Origin: Deinandra increscens subsp. villosa
Lineage: Eukaryota; Streptophyta; Magnoliopsida; Asterales; Asteraceae
Reading direction: 5' to 3'
Assembly: GCA_039602395.1 (NCBI GenBank)
Contig: JBCNJP010000012.1
Location: forward strand, 30,242,454 to 30,306,453
Length of the DNA: 64,000 bases
Position numbers and translations under genes: made by a program. The notes under the pieces are model-generated. The model saw nothing but the letters and a program-made list of their open reading frames with translations, did not search any database and had not been told where the DNA came from. Below, one piece after another: positions 1 through 10,324 of the stretch. Position 1 is the first letter of the stretch. Every line of letters begins with the position of its first letter.

Positions 1-3000
1 GACTCGAGACCCGGTTCGGCCCAGAAGGCCCAATGGGCCTACGGCCCAACTTCTTTTCTTTTCTTTTCTTTCCTCGGCCCAAACCCCCCTTCCGGCCCGT
101 TTCTTTTTCTTCTCGGCCCACAGGCCCAGCCCGGCCCGGCCCGCTTCTTCTTTTCTTTTCTTTTGGGCCGAAGCCCAATGTTCCTCTCTCTTCTCTCGGA
201 CCCGAGTTCGAGCCCACCCTCTCCCTCCTTTCTTCTTTTCTTTTTCCGGTTTCTCCCATTCGGTTGAGACACAACCGAAAACCAACACCAACCAACTTGC
301 TAGTTTGATCTCCAACACTTGTGTCCCATGTTTCCCCAACAATACTAGAAACCAATGGGTAAACTCTTGGACCATAAGAACACTTGACAAAGGTGTCTCC
401 CACAAGCAACCTAGCCACCTTCTTGTCCCATCCTCCTAGCCGGCCTACATCCCCACCATACCTCTAGTTCTTTTTCAATTTCCCAAGCATACTTGTACAA
501 GAGAACACTCATGATTCAAGCCCCTCAACCTCTCCCTTTTCCCTCTTGTTTTACGGTTCAAAAACAACCAAACCAACACCCATTTTCGGTTCACTTGTAA
601 CCGAACCACACACCATCACTTAACCACCTTTTCTTTTAAACACTTAAACAAATCCCTCATCTCCTCAACTAGCACATTCAAGAACAAACACTTTTTCTCT
701 CAACTCTTTCTCTTCTCTTTCTCTCGGCTCACAAAGAACCGCCACCACCACCACCATTTCACCATCAATCATCTTGTTTCCTAGCTCCTACAAACCTTCT
801 TTGTTCAAGGTAAATCATTTCTTGCACCAAGAACTTCTTTATTCTTTCATTTCTTCATCTAATCTTTCAAGAACAAATCTTTCTAACCTTTGTTTTTCTT
901 GTCAAAATCCATGACAAATCCTTGAACTTTCATCACCATTCTTTCACCTTTCAAGATCAAGGTTGGGTTTGGAGCTAAACTTGGAAGCTAGATCAACAAC
1001 CCATTAACGTCATTACCGATCCGGAAAGCTTTAAGTGAGGAGAACTTACTTTCTTTGATTATTTCTCACTAAATCTTTCATTTCTATATGTCACATGTCA
1101 TGATTCATGATTAAGTCTTGATTTGGTTGTTGTATGACTTGCTAGCAAACGTAAATGTTAGTATGGTTATGTGTTTGTGATGGAAACTAGATATGTTAAA
1201 AAGATTATTTGACAAAGTATATAAATAACTTGCATTTTGTTAAAAGAAATCACTTTAAATGACCAAGGTTGGAAAATATTGGTTCACGTATGTTAAATAT
1301 AATTTGGAACACTTATCTTGGTGAGAAATGGACATACAAAGTGTTAAAAATCGAATTTTATGAAAAATATAAGTTTTATAAAAACTGGGCAGAGATGACA
1401 CACATTCTGCGTGTCATAAATCTGCTGTCATCTGTGAACCATATGAACAAAAACACTGAACAGGGATGACACTTATTCCTGCGTGTCATAAAACTGCTGT
1501 CATGCAGAAAAATATATATTTTTCTAAACCTCCAAAACACTTGTATTTGACTCCAAACCAAAACCCAAGTTCACATAAGGATGATTTTGAGTCATGAAGG
1601 TGTTTACCAAGGAATTAAACATGAAACTTCAAGAAAAATAGAACATGGAACTTTTATGACAAAATTTCCACTTATTTTTATGAAAGATTAAGTTTAAGAC
1701 TTTTGACAAGTTGTGACCACTTAGGACTTGTAATGTATTTCTAGGGATGCCAAAGGTGTTTTACTAAACATACTAAATAATTCGAGAAGTCAAACACTTG
1801 GAAACAAAAGGGTTGAATATCTTAATTACGACGTTTCGATAAAAATTGCAATTTATTTCCAATTGAGAATTGGGTCTAGTTCAAAACATGAAACATGTTA
1901 GTTTTGACATATAAAAATACTTTATAAAGTTCGAATGAAGAAAAACATGTTTTATAAACAAACCGGACAAAAACTATAACTTTCGGTTACTCGAAAACGT
2001 CGGATTCCACAAGTTAAACTTCCAATAAATAATTTGGCAACTCAAAACCCTAAAACACATTAGGACAAGTCCACTAACAAATCCTAAGTATATTAGAAAA
2101 CTCAAAATGTCATAACATCGTCATAACAGTCAAACTGGCGAAGCCGGTTAACCACCGGACGAACCTACGCTTAATTTTACCAAAATATAACTTCGTATAA
2201 TTGTGGAAACATTTATTCATATTAAAGGAAGATTATATTTATTAATCGAAAAGTCCAAAATCTTACAAATATTTAGTGAATTAAATATTTACGATTTTCC
2301 TAACGTTTAATGAAAAATAATCCCTATTATTCAATAATTATTTTTCAAACGTAATCATTATTTATTTATTCAGATAAATAATAAACTCCATCAACTTCAA
2401 TACTATTTATTTGACATAAATAAGTCCTAGGATTTCCATCACCTTCATTGGGTAATAACCAGTCGAGACTTAACCTTGAACATAGAGTGACGTATTCACT
2501 AACTCTAGATAGCCAAACCCTAATACGTCATAACATTACTTTGTAGACGTTTGCTAGGCTAAGTTCAATCAAACATACCTGACATCCACCTTCAAACAAG
2601 TGAGTCTTCACGGCCCCTTTTCCATTTCTGTTTTCTAATTTGGGGGAGAATTCAATGAATGCATTTCAATTTCAAACTGTCTGATATTATGATAACTGTA
2701 CGACGTAATGATTGCATGTTCTTTTCATATCCCCACACTAGTGTATTCATGTTGATTCATGTTATATGCCTAAGTCCCACTATTAATTGGATTCAATTAG
2801 TTCATTCGAAACGATAGCTTGTGAATAGATCTATTTGGGTTGACAACCCTACTCTGACTTGGTCGCTCCAGTCATGACTCCATGGTTATAGTCAAGGGGT
2901 ACATTTGTTATTCTTGTCATTCGGTGCTCTTGGGGAAGAGCATCAGGAGTGGGTAAACAGTTAGTTTTGAATTCAAGGTTCATGTTCGATCTTTACAACA

Positions 3001-3251
3001 ACAGTGTCAACAAACTAATATCAAGACAAGCAACACATTTTCCAAACATGTTTTCAAACAGTTCAGTGTCATTAAACCTGTGAAACTCACCAACAATTCT
3101 GTTGACTCTTTTTATTCTTGAATTCTCAGGTGATTAAAGACTGCAACTCCATGTTTTTCTGTTGTGATCCTGCTTGTCATATCATGGTCTGCCTGCTGTG
3201 TGTTCATGCATTTCATTTTGGAGATTTAGACGCATTACGCCTTAGGGTAGT

Positions 3252-3683
3252 TGTAGGTCCTAAAATCTCCCAAACACACGATATACAAATCTAACACGAG
3301 TGCGGAATCCTCGTGAGAGATTGATTCAAGAAAATAGTAGAAGAAGAGATTAGATCTTAGAGAAAAGATCGAATCTTGAATGAAATACGTCTACTATGAA
3401 GCCTCACAAATCTGATCGTAAACCCCTTGTTGCTTGAAGAAATCGTAAACAATGATTAGGAAGCTTAGTCATAAACACAACCATGAGGTGGTATTTATAC
3501 CACCTCATCCAATTACATAGGCCAATCATAAACTCTAACTAGCCCAATCATAAACCCAAGCCCATGCCCAATCTAATAGTAAACTAGCCTAAACATAATA
3601 AAACTAGCCTACTAATCTAATGAAACCCTCTAAGCCCAGCCCAACATGTTTAATATTACAAGCCTTATAATCTTGCCTCTACA
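3252..3683 (-). repeat. 3' LTR of the non-autonomous element
   Basis: It begins TGTAGGTCC and ends CTCTACA on the plus strand. A palindrome at 3483-3508 (12-base arms) is centred on TATAAATA in the minus-strand sense. A stem-loop at 3295-3315 has arms CACGAG/CTCGTG and a loop that reads GATTCCGCA in the sense direction. Two copies of the leader motif TCGTAAAC also lie in the LTR. Confidence 0.95.
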
Positions 3684-5640
3684 ATCTTCCCCTAGGCTTG
3701 TGATATTAAATGTCTTCGATCTTTGAAATTCTTCTTCTTGAGTGGCTGGCATAGATGCTGATGAAGATTCTTTCCGCAGAAATCTTCAATAGGTTTCATG
3801 ACGGGCACTTGGGACTTCCTCTTGATCAGCATCAGCTCGAACTTCTTGAATTTGAACAAGCTAATGAGATGGAGGATTCTCAATGACTTGCTTCTTTTGA
3901 AAGAACTGGTTCTTGCTGAATCTTTGGTAACTGTCTTGAATCTCCAAAAATTAGAGGGTAAATTTTGAAAACCTCCTAACTTTGGAGAACTTGATTGTTG
4001 ATCTTCAAACTTCATGATCTCTGACTGCTCTCATTTTCTGTTTCAAAGATTTGACTTGAAATCTTCAGCTTCCCCTAAACTTGTGAGCATCTTCTTTGAA
4101 GAACTTTCGAAGCTTTTGAAAACTTGTAAAGACACCAACAACTTCCCCCTGAACAGTTGCTTTTCCAGATGGAAGTCTTGTCCGGTTGGTTCTTTAACTT
4201 GAGCAGCAGCAACATCTTTCTATCATCAACCTGTCTGACACACATTTGAAAAAATATACACTACCAGACATGTGATGACTGGTCTTTGGGTTAGGTGGTA
4301 ATTATCATCTGTTCAGTTGAATCAAATTAACATAATTTTAACCAAAAACCCTAATATAGATTACAGGTTTTCTATAAAACTTCCCCTGAACCCAAAGACC
4401 TCTAAAGACTTCCCCTTAGCTGATTACTTCCCCTCATCTAAGGACTTCCCCTGAGATAATACATATTATCCTCGAGTTCCCTTCGGATACTATGTATTAT
4501 GGAAGTCTTTTCGGATAATAAGTATCATCCTCGAGTTCCCTTCGGACAATACTTATTATCCCCTCTCCTTCCCCTAAAAATTTGTCAAGATCTGACGGAG
4601 GAAGTCTTTTCCATTAGATAACAAGTATCATCCTCGAGTTCCCTTCGGATAATACTTATTATCCCATACTCCTTCCCCTAAAAATTTGGCAAGATCTGTC
4701 GGGGGCATATTGTCATGCATTAAAACCCTTGAAAAACATATTTTGACTTCTCAAATCAACCTGGCCAAGACAAAAACACACCAAAAAGAACTTAACGACT
4801 CACACACGAAAGATAAAAACAAACAACTACTTACCAAACCAAACATGAGAAAGTTTACAAGGGATCAAACCATATGAATCTGACTGAGGAACCCTTTTCA
4901 GCTTCAGTTACTTGACTAGTCCAGGTGATTGCCGGTATGTTTGTCCGCTTTAAACTCAAACCCGTTTAATCCCAACCGAATGCGTCATGCTTAATATAGT
5001 ACATTATTACCGTCATGTTTAATTGTCCCCACACCCAAGCGTACACAGCAAAACCTACCCAACCTCAGAGTTTATTGAGGATTCACAAACCCCCAACTTG
5101 AGGAACCATGCATCATCGTTATGACTACCACTTATTTCATTAACCATCAGTTGGTGATCAGGTCGGCCGCTAAGCACGCAAAGAAGACCAACTGAGTGAT
5201 TATTTATTCTCTTTTCTTTTCTTTTTTCATTTTCTTTTTCTTTTCTTTTTCATTTTCTTTTGCTCTGTGGTGTTGTCAAGATAGCATAAACATGGCGTGT
5301 GAGAGAGTGAATACTAGGTAATTACCACTTTCAACCCATTTTTGTCGGGACTCAGTTTTTTAAACCATGCAACCTAGGATGGGAAACTAAACACATATAT
5401 CTTTTAAGTTCACTGCACTTTCATTGGAGGTCATAAGTTTAGGTCGAGCCTACCGAGCATATCACCGTGGAGCTTGCCTTTCACTTCCGCCTTACGCGTG
5501 TCAGCCATCTCCAACCCGATCATTCATTTCACTTCCCCTAAACTTCTCAAAAACAAGACACAAACAATTAAAAATTGAAAAGCACACTATTTTTGAGGGG
5601 TCAACATTTTCATCTTCTTTACATTTCTTCCCCTTGCTTT
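3684..5640 (-). repeat. Multiple polypurine tracts upstream of the 3' LTR
   Basis: The tract next to the 3' LTR reads CCTAGGGGAAGAT in the sense direction (plus 3684-3696) and matches the tract before the LTR at 53405. The core GGGGAAG (plus CTTCCCC) recurs about eleven times between here and 5640, for example near 4069, 4142, 4380, 4409, 4428, 4444, 4568, 4672, 5533 and 5629. Multiple polypurine tracts before the 3' LTR are a known Sirevirus trait. Confidence 0.7.
4455..4663 (-). repeat. Array of three hairpins with a constant loop
   Basis: Three inverted repeats lie in tandem with the shared loop core TCCTCGAGTTCCCTTCGGA on the plus strand. Hairpin 1 pairs 4456-4465 with 4491-4500. Hairpin 2 pairs 4513-4525 with 4549-4561, 13 perfect pairs. 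Hairpin 3 pairs 4617-4628 with 4652-4663. The stems of 1 and 2 differ in sequence but both pair. The single departure in hairpin 3 is a G-U wobble if the RNA is minus sense and a C-A mismatch if plus, which fits transcription of the element. Confidence 0.8.
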
Positions 5641-6110
5641 TTGATTTTTAATGTCACAATTTTGTGAGCATCATCATTTTTTTTAACAAAATAAAACACA
5701 CAAACACACAAACAAATTAAATGACTTTACACACATCTGGCCAAGCTAACTTTCAAAGTATTGATTTGAAAATTTAGTAAATTGGGTTTCATGACATGCA
5801 CACTTCATTGCATTTGAAGTCAAACACTTAATCAAACAATCACCAAGTGAAAATTTTAGGAAATTTGTTTTGACTCAAAACATCCTTTTTGCCTCATCAT
5901 TCAAACAACCAAGTTAAGAACAGTACCTTTCATGCTGATTTTGACATTTTACCTCTCAAAGAGACATACCTTCCATTGTATGGATTACTTGACATGACCT
6001 GAAGATACGTCTCCTAAACTGTGCCTGGAACAATCACTTATTAACAAACAAATTAGTAATAAAAACGTTAGTGATAATCCTCCTTGATCGTTCCTGCACA
6101 GAGTGAAAGA

Positions 6111-8018
6111 TTAGTTAGCCATTGGTACCCAGGCCATTGTTTTTCTGGGTACACCTGAGGAATCAATAAATGATACTTCTTGTAAGAACATCCCCTTTGT
6201 GAAATCAGGAAGTTGGGATGGAGCTGCCTTAATTTTTGGTTTCCAAGTTCCAGGTGATTTAACATTTGTTTTAGTCACTTTTGGAGTTGTGACTTTAGGT
6301 ATTTCAACCTTCTTCGTTTTAGGTTCATTTTTCAAAACAGTTTTTGTTTTAGTCACCTTTGGAGTTGTGACTTTAGGTATTTCAACCTTCTTCGTTTTAG
6401 GATCATTTTTCCAAACAGTTTTAGTTACTTTGGGTTTTTCAGACTTTGCTTGTTTTGAAAATGGTTTCTTCACCTTTTTCTGAAAATTTTGGTAACTTGG
6501 AAAGCTGTTGTTTTGAGTTAAAGTTATTCTTTCAGCTTTGGCAGCACCCCAATGTTGATCAGAGGGTTTAACCTTGGGAGTAACAGTCTTCATTGCCTTA
6601 GGTTTCTGCACCATCATCGGCTTAGACTTCACAGACTCCTGAGATGAAACCCTTTGACTTTTTGGAAAGTAGGGTTCATAGGGGCGATAAAGACAGTTTC
6701 TAGCAATATGACCAGCGATGCCACAATTAAAGCAAGTCTGCTTCTTTAGATAGAAGTCAGACGTGTACCCATTTGTCTTTGGTGGCTGATATGGAGCTGG
6801 TTTGCTCTGTGTCTGCCTCCTTGGTCCATTTGCTGATCCAAGATTGACTCTTGGCTGGTTCCTCGAAGCCTGTGTCGAACCTGTCTTAACCGTCTTTGTG
6901 CTTTCTGGATTTCCTGATGAAGAAGCACCATGTTTGCAATTGCACTTACAGCTGCATGAACCAACTGAAGAAATAGGAGACACAGCTACTCCCTTGAGTT
7001 TTTCATCCTTCACTCCAGCTGTTGACTTCATACTCGGATGCTTAATGGTGATCTTTGGCTTCTCATCTTTAGCTTCACTGATCACTCCATCAGTTAGTCC
7101 CTTGAACTTGGAGGAGAAGGATGGTAAGTCATACCCAACATCTGGTTCTTGGTCAAACATAGATCCAGATGTCATAAAGATCTTCCCCTCAGGTCGTGTT
7201 GTCAAGACCACCTTTTCCCTTTTGACTTCGTCAACAACTTTCAAGCATGGGGTTTCAATTTTAGGGTATGGTTTCAACTCTACCCCAACATCATCAGACT
7301 TGGAATTATGACATCTGTTATACTCCTGGCACTCAGCATCATCTCTTGATACGTCCTCTATTCTCCCTTTACCATATGTCATGTTTACCTCGTTGTCTAT
7401 TTCCTCTTGAGTCAATGGTGTAGTTCCAACCAAGACACTATCCATAGGAGGAGCAGCTTCTTTATAATCTGACTTGGTTCGTTCAACTTGATCCTCACTA
7501 AGAAGTATTCCTATAATGTCTCTGGGAACTGGTGGAGGAATAATGCTGTTTGCAGCCAAGGCCTTATCAGTCTTTTCTGATCCAAATCCAGGTGTGTGTT
7601 TCCCAACTTGACCAGTCACAACAGCATGTGACAATTCCTTTCCAGCATCAAGCATTCTTTTGCTTCTCATTTGATTCATATCAAGTTTTACTTGCAACTC
7701 ATTGTTTTTATGCTTAAGTTCATCTATCTGCTTACTAAGCTCAGCTATTTCTAACTTAGCGTTGTCATACAGATAAGCGTTCTCAGTTGCTAGTTTCTGA
7801 TATTTCACTATGTCTAGTTTCTGAGCTTTTACCTTATCCTCATTCTTTTGCCATCTACCCTTAAAAGAACTCCTTTCGCATTTTACCTCAAACAGTTCTG
7901 ACTGAAAATTTTTACAGATTTGCCTAAGTCCAGGAATTATACGAGCACAAGTAGGATTGGGGCATATCTCAGCATCTTCGTCCTCAAATATATTCTTTTC
8001 TTCAACCACTGAACTCAT
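6111..8018 (-). CDS. Gag C-terminal-half protein (coiled coil plus zinc knuckle), intact
   Basis: The protein is 635 residues. It opens MSSVVEEKN, has a long heptad-rich coiled coil at about residues 40-120, a Cys-rich patch CSCKCNCKHG near 352, one CCHC zinc knuckle CFNCGIAGHIARNC near 428-441, and a very basic tail with a lysine-rich unit of about 25 residues repeated twice (about 530-590). It ends with the motif DSSGVPRKTMAW. Compared with the Gag at 15608-18479 it corresponds to the part after the first zinc knuckle: the N-terminal UBN2/capsid region and first knuckle are missing, and no enzyme domain is present. It probably binds RNA and associates with a helper Gag through the coiled coil (inference). 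The frame has no break in 1.9 kb, consistent with recent selection or recent birth. The ATG at 8018 is the first in frame and follows the motif-rich leader. Confidence 0.88.
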   Translation of the reverse strand: MSSVVEEKNIFEDEDAEICPNPTCARIIPGLRQICKNFQSELFEVKCERSSFKGRWQKNEDKVKAQKLDIVKYQKLATENAYLYDNAKLEIAELSKQIDELKHKNNELQVKLDMNQMRSKRMLDAGKELSHAVVTGQVGKHTPGFGSEKTDKALAANSIIPPPVPRDIIGILLSEDQVERTKSDYKEAAPPMDSVLVGTTPLTQEEIDNEVNMTYGKGRIEDVSRDDAECQEYNRCHNSKSDDVGVELKPYPKIETPCLKVVDEVKREKVVLTTRPEGKIFMTSGSMFDQEPDVGYDLPSFSSKFKGLTDGVISEAKDEKPKITIKHPSMKSTAGVKDEKLKGVAVSPISSVGSCSCKCNCKHGASSSGNPESTKTVKTGSTQASRNQPRVNLGSANGPRRQTQSKPAPYQPPKTNGYTSDFYLKKQTCFNCGIAGHIARNCLYRPYEPYFPKSQRVSSQESVKSKPMMVQKPKAMKTVTPKVKPSDQHWGAAKAERITLTQNNSFPSYQNFQKKVKKPFSKQAKSEKPKVTKTVWKNDPKTKKVEIPKVTTPKVTKTKTVLKNEPKTKKVEIPKVTTPKVTKTNVKSPGTWKPKIKAAPSQLPDFTKGMFLQEVSFIDSSGVPRKTMAWVPMAN

Positions 8019-8279
8019 TTTCTTTCTTCTGAAAAACTTGAAAAATCTGCAAAAACGGCAAAAACGGCAAAAGTACTATTCAAAGAATAGTGTCAAAAAC
8101 TTAAAACTGAAAAACGGAGGCCTTCGGAGTGGAATTTGGGGGTCCAAACGAGCTCCCCTGGCCTAAAGGCGGGGGTAATTCTGGGGCTTGATGTCACGAA
8201 CGTCGTGTAAAAATTTGAGCTTCTAACTCCAAACGAGTCAAAAGTTACGCCCGTTTCCGTGAAAGTGAGAAAAAGTGAC

Positions 8280-8645
8280 TTTTTGCCGCAAAATCCTGTT
8301 TCCGATCGTAAACCCTATTCCCGATCGTAAACACCCGTTTACGATTTCTTGACAGCCTGGCCGATCGTAAACACCTCCTGGTCGTAAACACCTGGTCGTA
8401 AACGAAGATTCCGATCGTAAACACCGATTACGATCCCTGATTCCGATCCGAAAATGTCGTAAACTCTGTTTACGATTCTGCAAAGTCGTAAACACAAGTA
8501 CAAGCAGCAAGTACAATCGTAAACACTTCTTGCCGGGTCGTAAACAGGCAATCTTCAACCGCAGCCCAGAAAACACGATCGTAATCACCAAAAACTCGAT
8601 GAACACAGCAGCAGCGACGATCGTAAACACCCAGAAACTTCAAAT
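8280..8645 (-). repeat. Leader array of TCGTAAAC motifs
   Basis: TCGTAAAC (GTTTACGA in the sense direction), often as CGATCGTAAACACC, occurs about eleven times in 365 bases, with two inverted copies. It sits between the primer site and the start codon of the 635-residue gene and also occurs twice in each LTR. Confidence 0.85.
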
Positions 8646-8720
8646 CTTCAACAAAAACCGAACACAAACCCAGAAAAACGCTTGAATCTATATCGTGAGA
8701 GCCTCGAATCTAAGATTCTT

Positions 8721-8733
8721 GGCTCTGATACCA
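8721..8733 (-). other. Primer binding site (tRNA-iMet)
   Basis: The minus strand reads TGGTATCAGAGCC, complementary to the 3' end of plant initiator methionine tRNA, two bases inside the 5' LTR. Confidence 0.93.
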
Positions 8734-8735
8734 AT

Positions 8736-9166
8736 TGTAGGTCCTAAAATCTCCCAAACACACGATATACAAATCTAACACGAGTGCGGAATCCTCGTGA
8801 GAGATTGATTCAAGAAAATAGTAGAAGAAGAGATTAGATCTTAGAGAAAAGATCGAATCTTGAATGAAATACGTCTACTATGAAGCCTCACAAATCTGAT
8901 CGTAAACCCCTTGTTGCTTGAAGAAATCGTAAACAATGATTAGGAAGCTTAGTCATAAACACAACCATGAGGTGGTATTTATACCACCTCATCCAATTAC
9001 AAGGCCAATCATAAACTCTAACTAGCCCAATCATAAACCCAAGCCCATGCCCAATCTAATAGTAAACTAGCCTAAACATAATAAAACTAGCCTACTAATC
9101 TAATGAAACCCTCTAAGCCCAGCCCAACATGTTTAATATTACAAGCCTTATAATCTTGCCTCTACA
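8736..9166 (-). repeat. 5' LTR of the non-autonomous element
   Basis: It is identical to 3252-3683 apart from one missing base. The TATA-centred palindrome is at 8967-8992 and the GATTCCGCA stem-loop at 8779-8799. Confidence 0.95.
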
Positions 9167-9440
9167 GTAGTTATGTTTATAAATCTCATGACTTGTCTTT
9201 TGGAAAACTTAACGTGTAACCACTACTCTATTTCCGCTGCCACGTTTTAGATGTTTAAATTTAAATGTTTGAAACTTACATTTTCAGAAGACAAATGGGT
9301 TAATTAAATGTTCATTAGACGTCATCATTCATAACCATGACCATGATGCCAAATCAGTCACATGCCCACCTTTAGTCATTTTCTCGGGGTGTGACATTTA
9401 CGGGGTCTACAAAAAATAAGGGGTCTACACGGATCTTTTA

Positions 9441-9442
<2 letters not shown>

Positions 9443-9472
<30 letters not shown>
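9443..9472. repeat. (TA)n microsatellite
   Basis: About fifteen TA units abut the left terminus of the inverted-repeat element. A second AT run of about 52 bases is at 10269-10320 on its right side. Confidence 0.95.
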
Positions 9473-9477
<5 letters not shown>

Positions 9478-10266
9478 AGGATCATGTAAAAACCACATCT
9501 TTTTGCGAAAATCTAAAAACTAATACTAAAACCTTCATAACTTTTTCATACGATCATATTTTTTTTAAAAAATTTGCACCAAAAACCTTAGAATTATGAG
9601 TTCTTTAATTCTGGAAAAAATTTAAAAAAAACTTTAACGTTGTCGTTTTTTATTAGTGCACATGTGCACTAATAATAAAACTCATACATATAGTATGCGT
9701 TAATGTTTTTTTTTAGAAAAATCGCATCAAATACGTTATAATTTTGTTAGTTTTTCGTGGTTTTTTATTAGTGCACATGTGCACTAATAATAAAGCACTT
9801 TATACGTGTCATATACATTAATATTTTAAAAGAAAAATTGCACCATAAATCTTATAATTGTGTTAACTTTAACTCTGAAAATATATTTAACGTTATAATT
9901 TTTTTTTAAATTTTATGCTACACATGTGCACTATAACTAATAGTTATAGTGCATATGTAGAATTATCATTAGGTCTATGAATATTTTAGTTTTTTTAAAT
10001 GTTTTTAACCTAAAAATATGTTTTCGCATGACAATTCTCATTTGTGTAGTACTAATAAAAATGGTGCACATGTGCACTAATTATACACATGTGCACTAAT
10101 TTTTTTTTTCGAAATATCAATTTTTTTTTCCTGAATCAAAGACAATAGAATTTAAGATTTTTGGTGCAAGTTTCATAGAAAAATATTAACGTATGTAAAA
10201 GTTATGATGGTTTTAGTGTTAGTTTTTAGGTTTTTGCAAAAAAAAAGAGTTTTCGCAGGATCCTTA

Positions 10267-10268
<2 letters not shown>
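9473..10268. mobile_element. MITE-like inverted-repeat element with internal palindromes
   Basis: The ends are inverted repeats: GGTAAGGATCATGTAAAAAC at the left and GGTAAGGATCCTGCGAAAAC as the complement of the right, continuing as similar sequence for about 80 bases (CTAAAAACTAA, ACTAAAACC, CATAACTTTT). It is flanked by TA repeats, so a TA target duplication cannot be told from the microsatellite. It has no coding capacity. Internally it holds several palindromes built on GTGCACATGTGCAC (9652-9673, 9767-9788) and a longer imperfect one at 9918-9960. The superfamily is uncertain; Mariner-like is suggested only by the TA context. Confidence 0.75.

Positions 10269-10320
<52 letters not shown>

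Positions 10321-10324
<4 letters not shown>

Larger units (their letters stand above)
3252..9166 (-). mobile_element. Non-autonomous copia (Sirevirus-like) element with one Gag-derived gene
   Basis: The element is bounded by LTRs of 432 and 431 bases that differ by a single inserted base (CATAGG versus CAAGG) and is flanked by the duplication GTAGT at 3247-3251 and 9167-9171. Read on the minus strand it has a 5' LTR (8736-9166), a tRNA-iMet primer site (8721-8733), a leader with a repeated GTTTACGA motif, one intact frame (8018-6111), a 2.4 kb non-coding tail with a triple hairpin and many polypurine tracts, and a 3' LTR (3252-3683). No protease, integrase, reverse transcriptase or RNase H is present, so it must move with enzymes supplied in trans. 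Near-identical LTRs mean a very recent insertion. Thirty consecutive bases of the tail (4881-4910) recur exactly at 49671-49700 in the second Sirevirus-like element, the likely type of helper. Confidence 0.93.
1..9396 (+). mobile_element. Gypsy-type LTR, 5' end outside window, split by a copia-like insertion
   Basis: Bases 1-3251 and 9172-9396 read as one LTR interrupted by the element at 3252-9166. The right end is GGGGTGTGACA (9386-9396), the terminus used by the two other gypsy LTR families here (23451 and 61210). Segments near 2820 (ATAGATCTATTTGGGTTGAC), 2900-2960 and 3087-3130 recur in diverged form at 60437-60890 inside the solo LTR at 57133-61210, so the two are relatives. No primer site follows 9396, so this is a solo or 3' LTR. 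The first 250 bases are rich in GGCCCAA/TGGGCC. I see no gene in it; short open frames are low-complexity artefacts. Confidence 0.7.

Noticed and set aside
39..308. Overlapping frames on both strands in the GGCCC-rich start
   Set aside because: Low-complexity Pro/Arg text from a repeated motif inside an LTR; no protein similarity recognised.
4455..4663. CRISPR-like array
   Set aside because: Units are hairpins with conserved loops and no unique spacers, in a plant retroelement.
6199..7349. Plus-strand frames opposite the 635-residue gene
   Set aside because: Antisense shadows of an intact minus-strand gene with primer site and LTR orientation that fix the sense.
8339..8667. Frames in the TCGTAAAC array
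   Set aside because: Generated by the repeated motif; no start context or domain.
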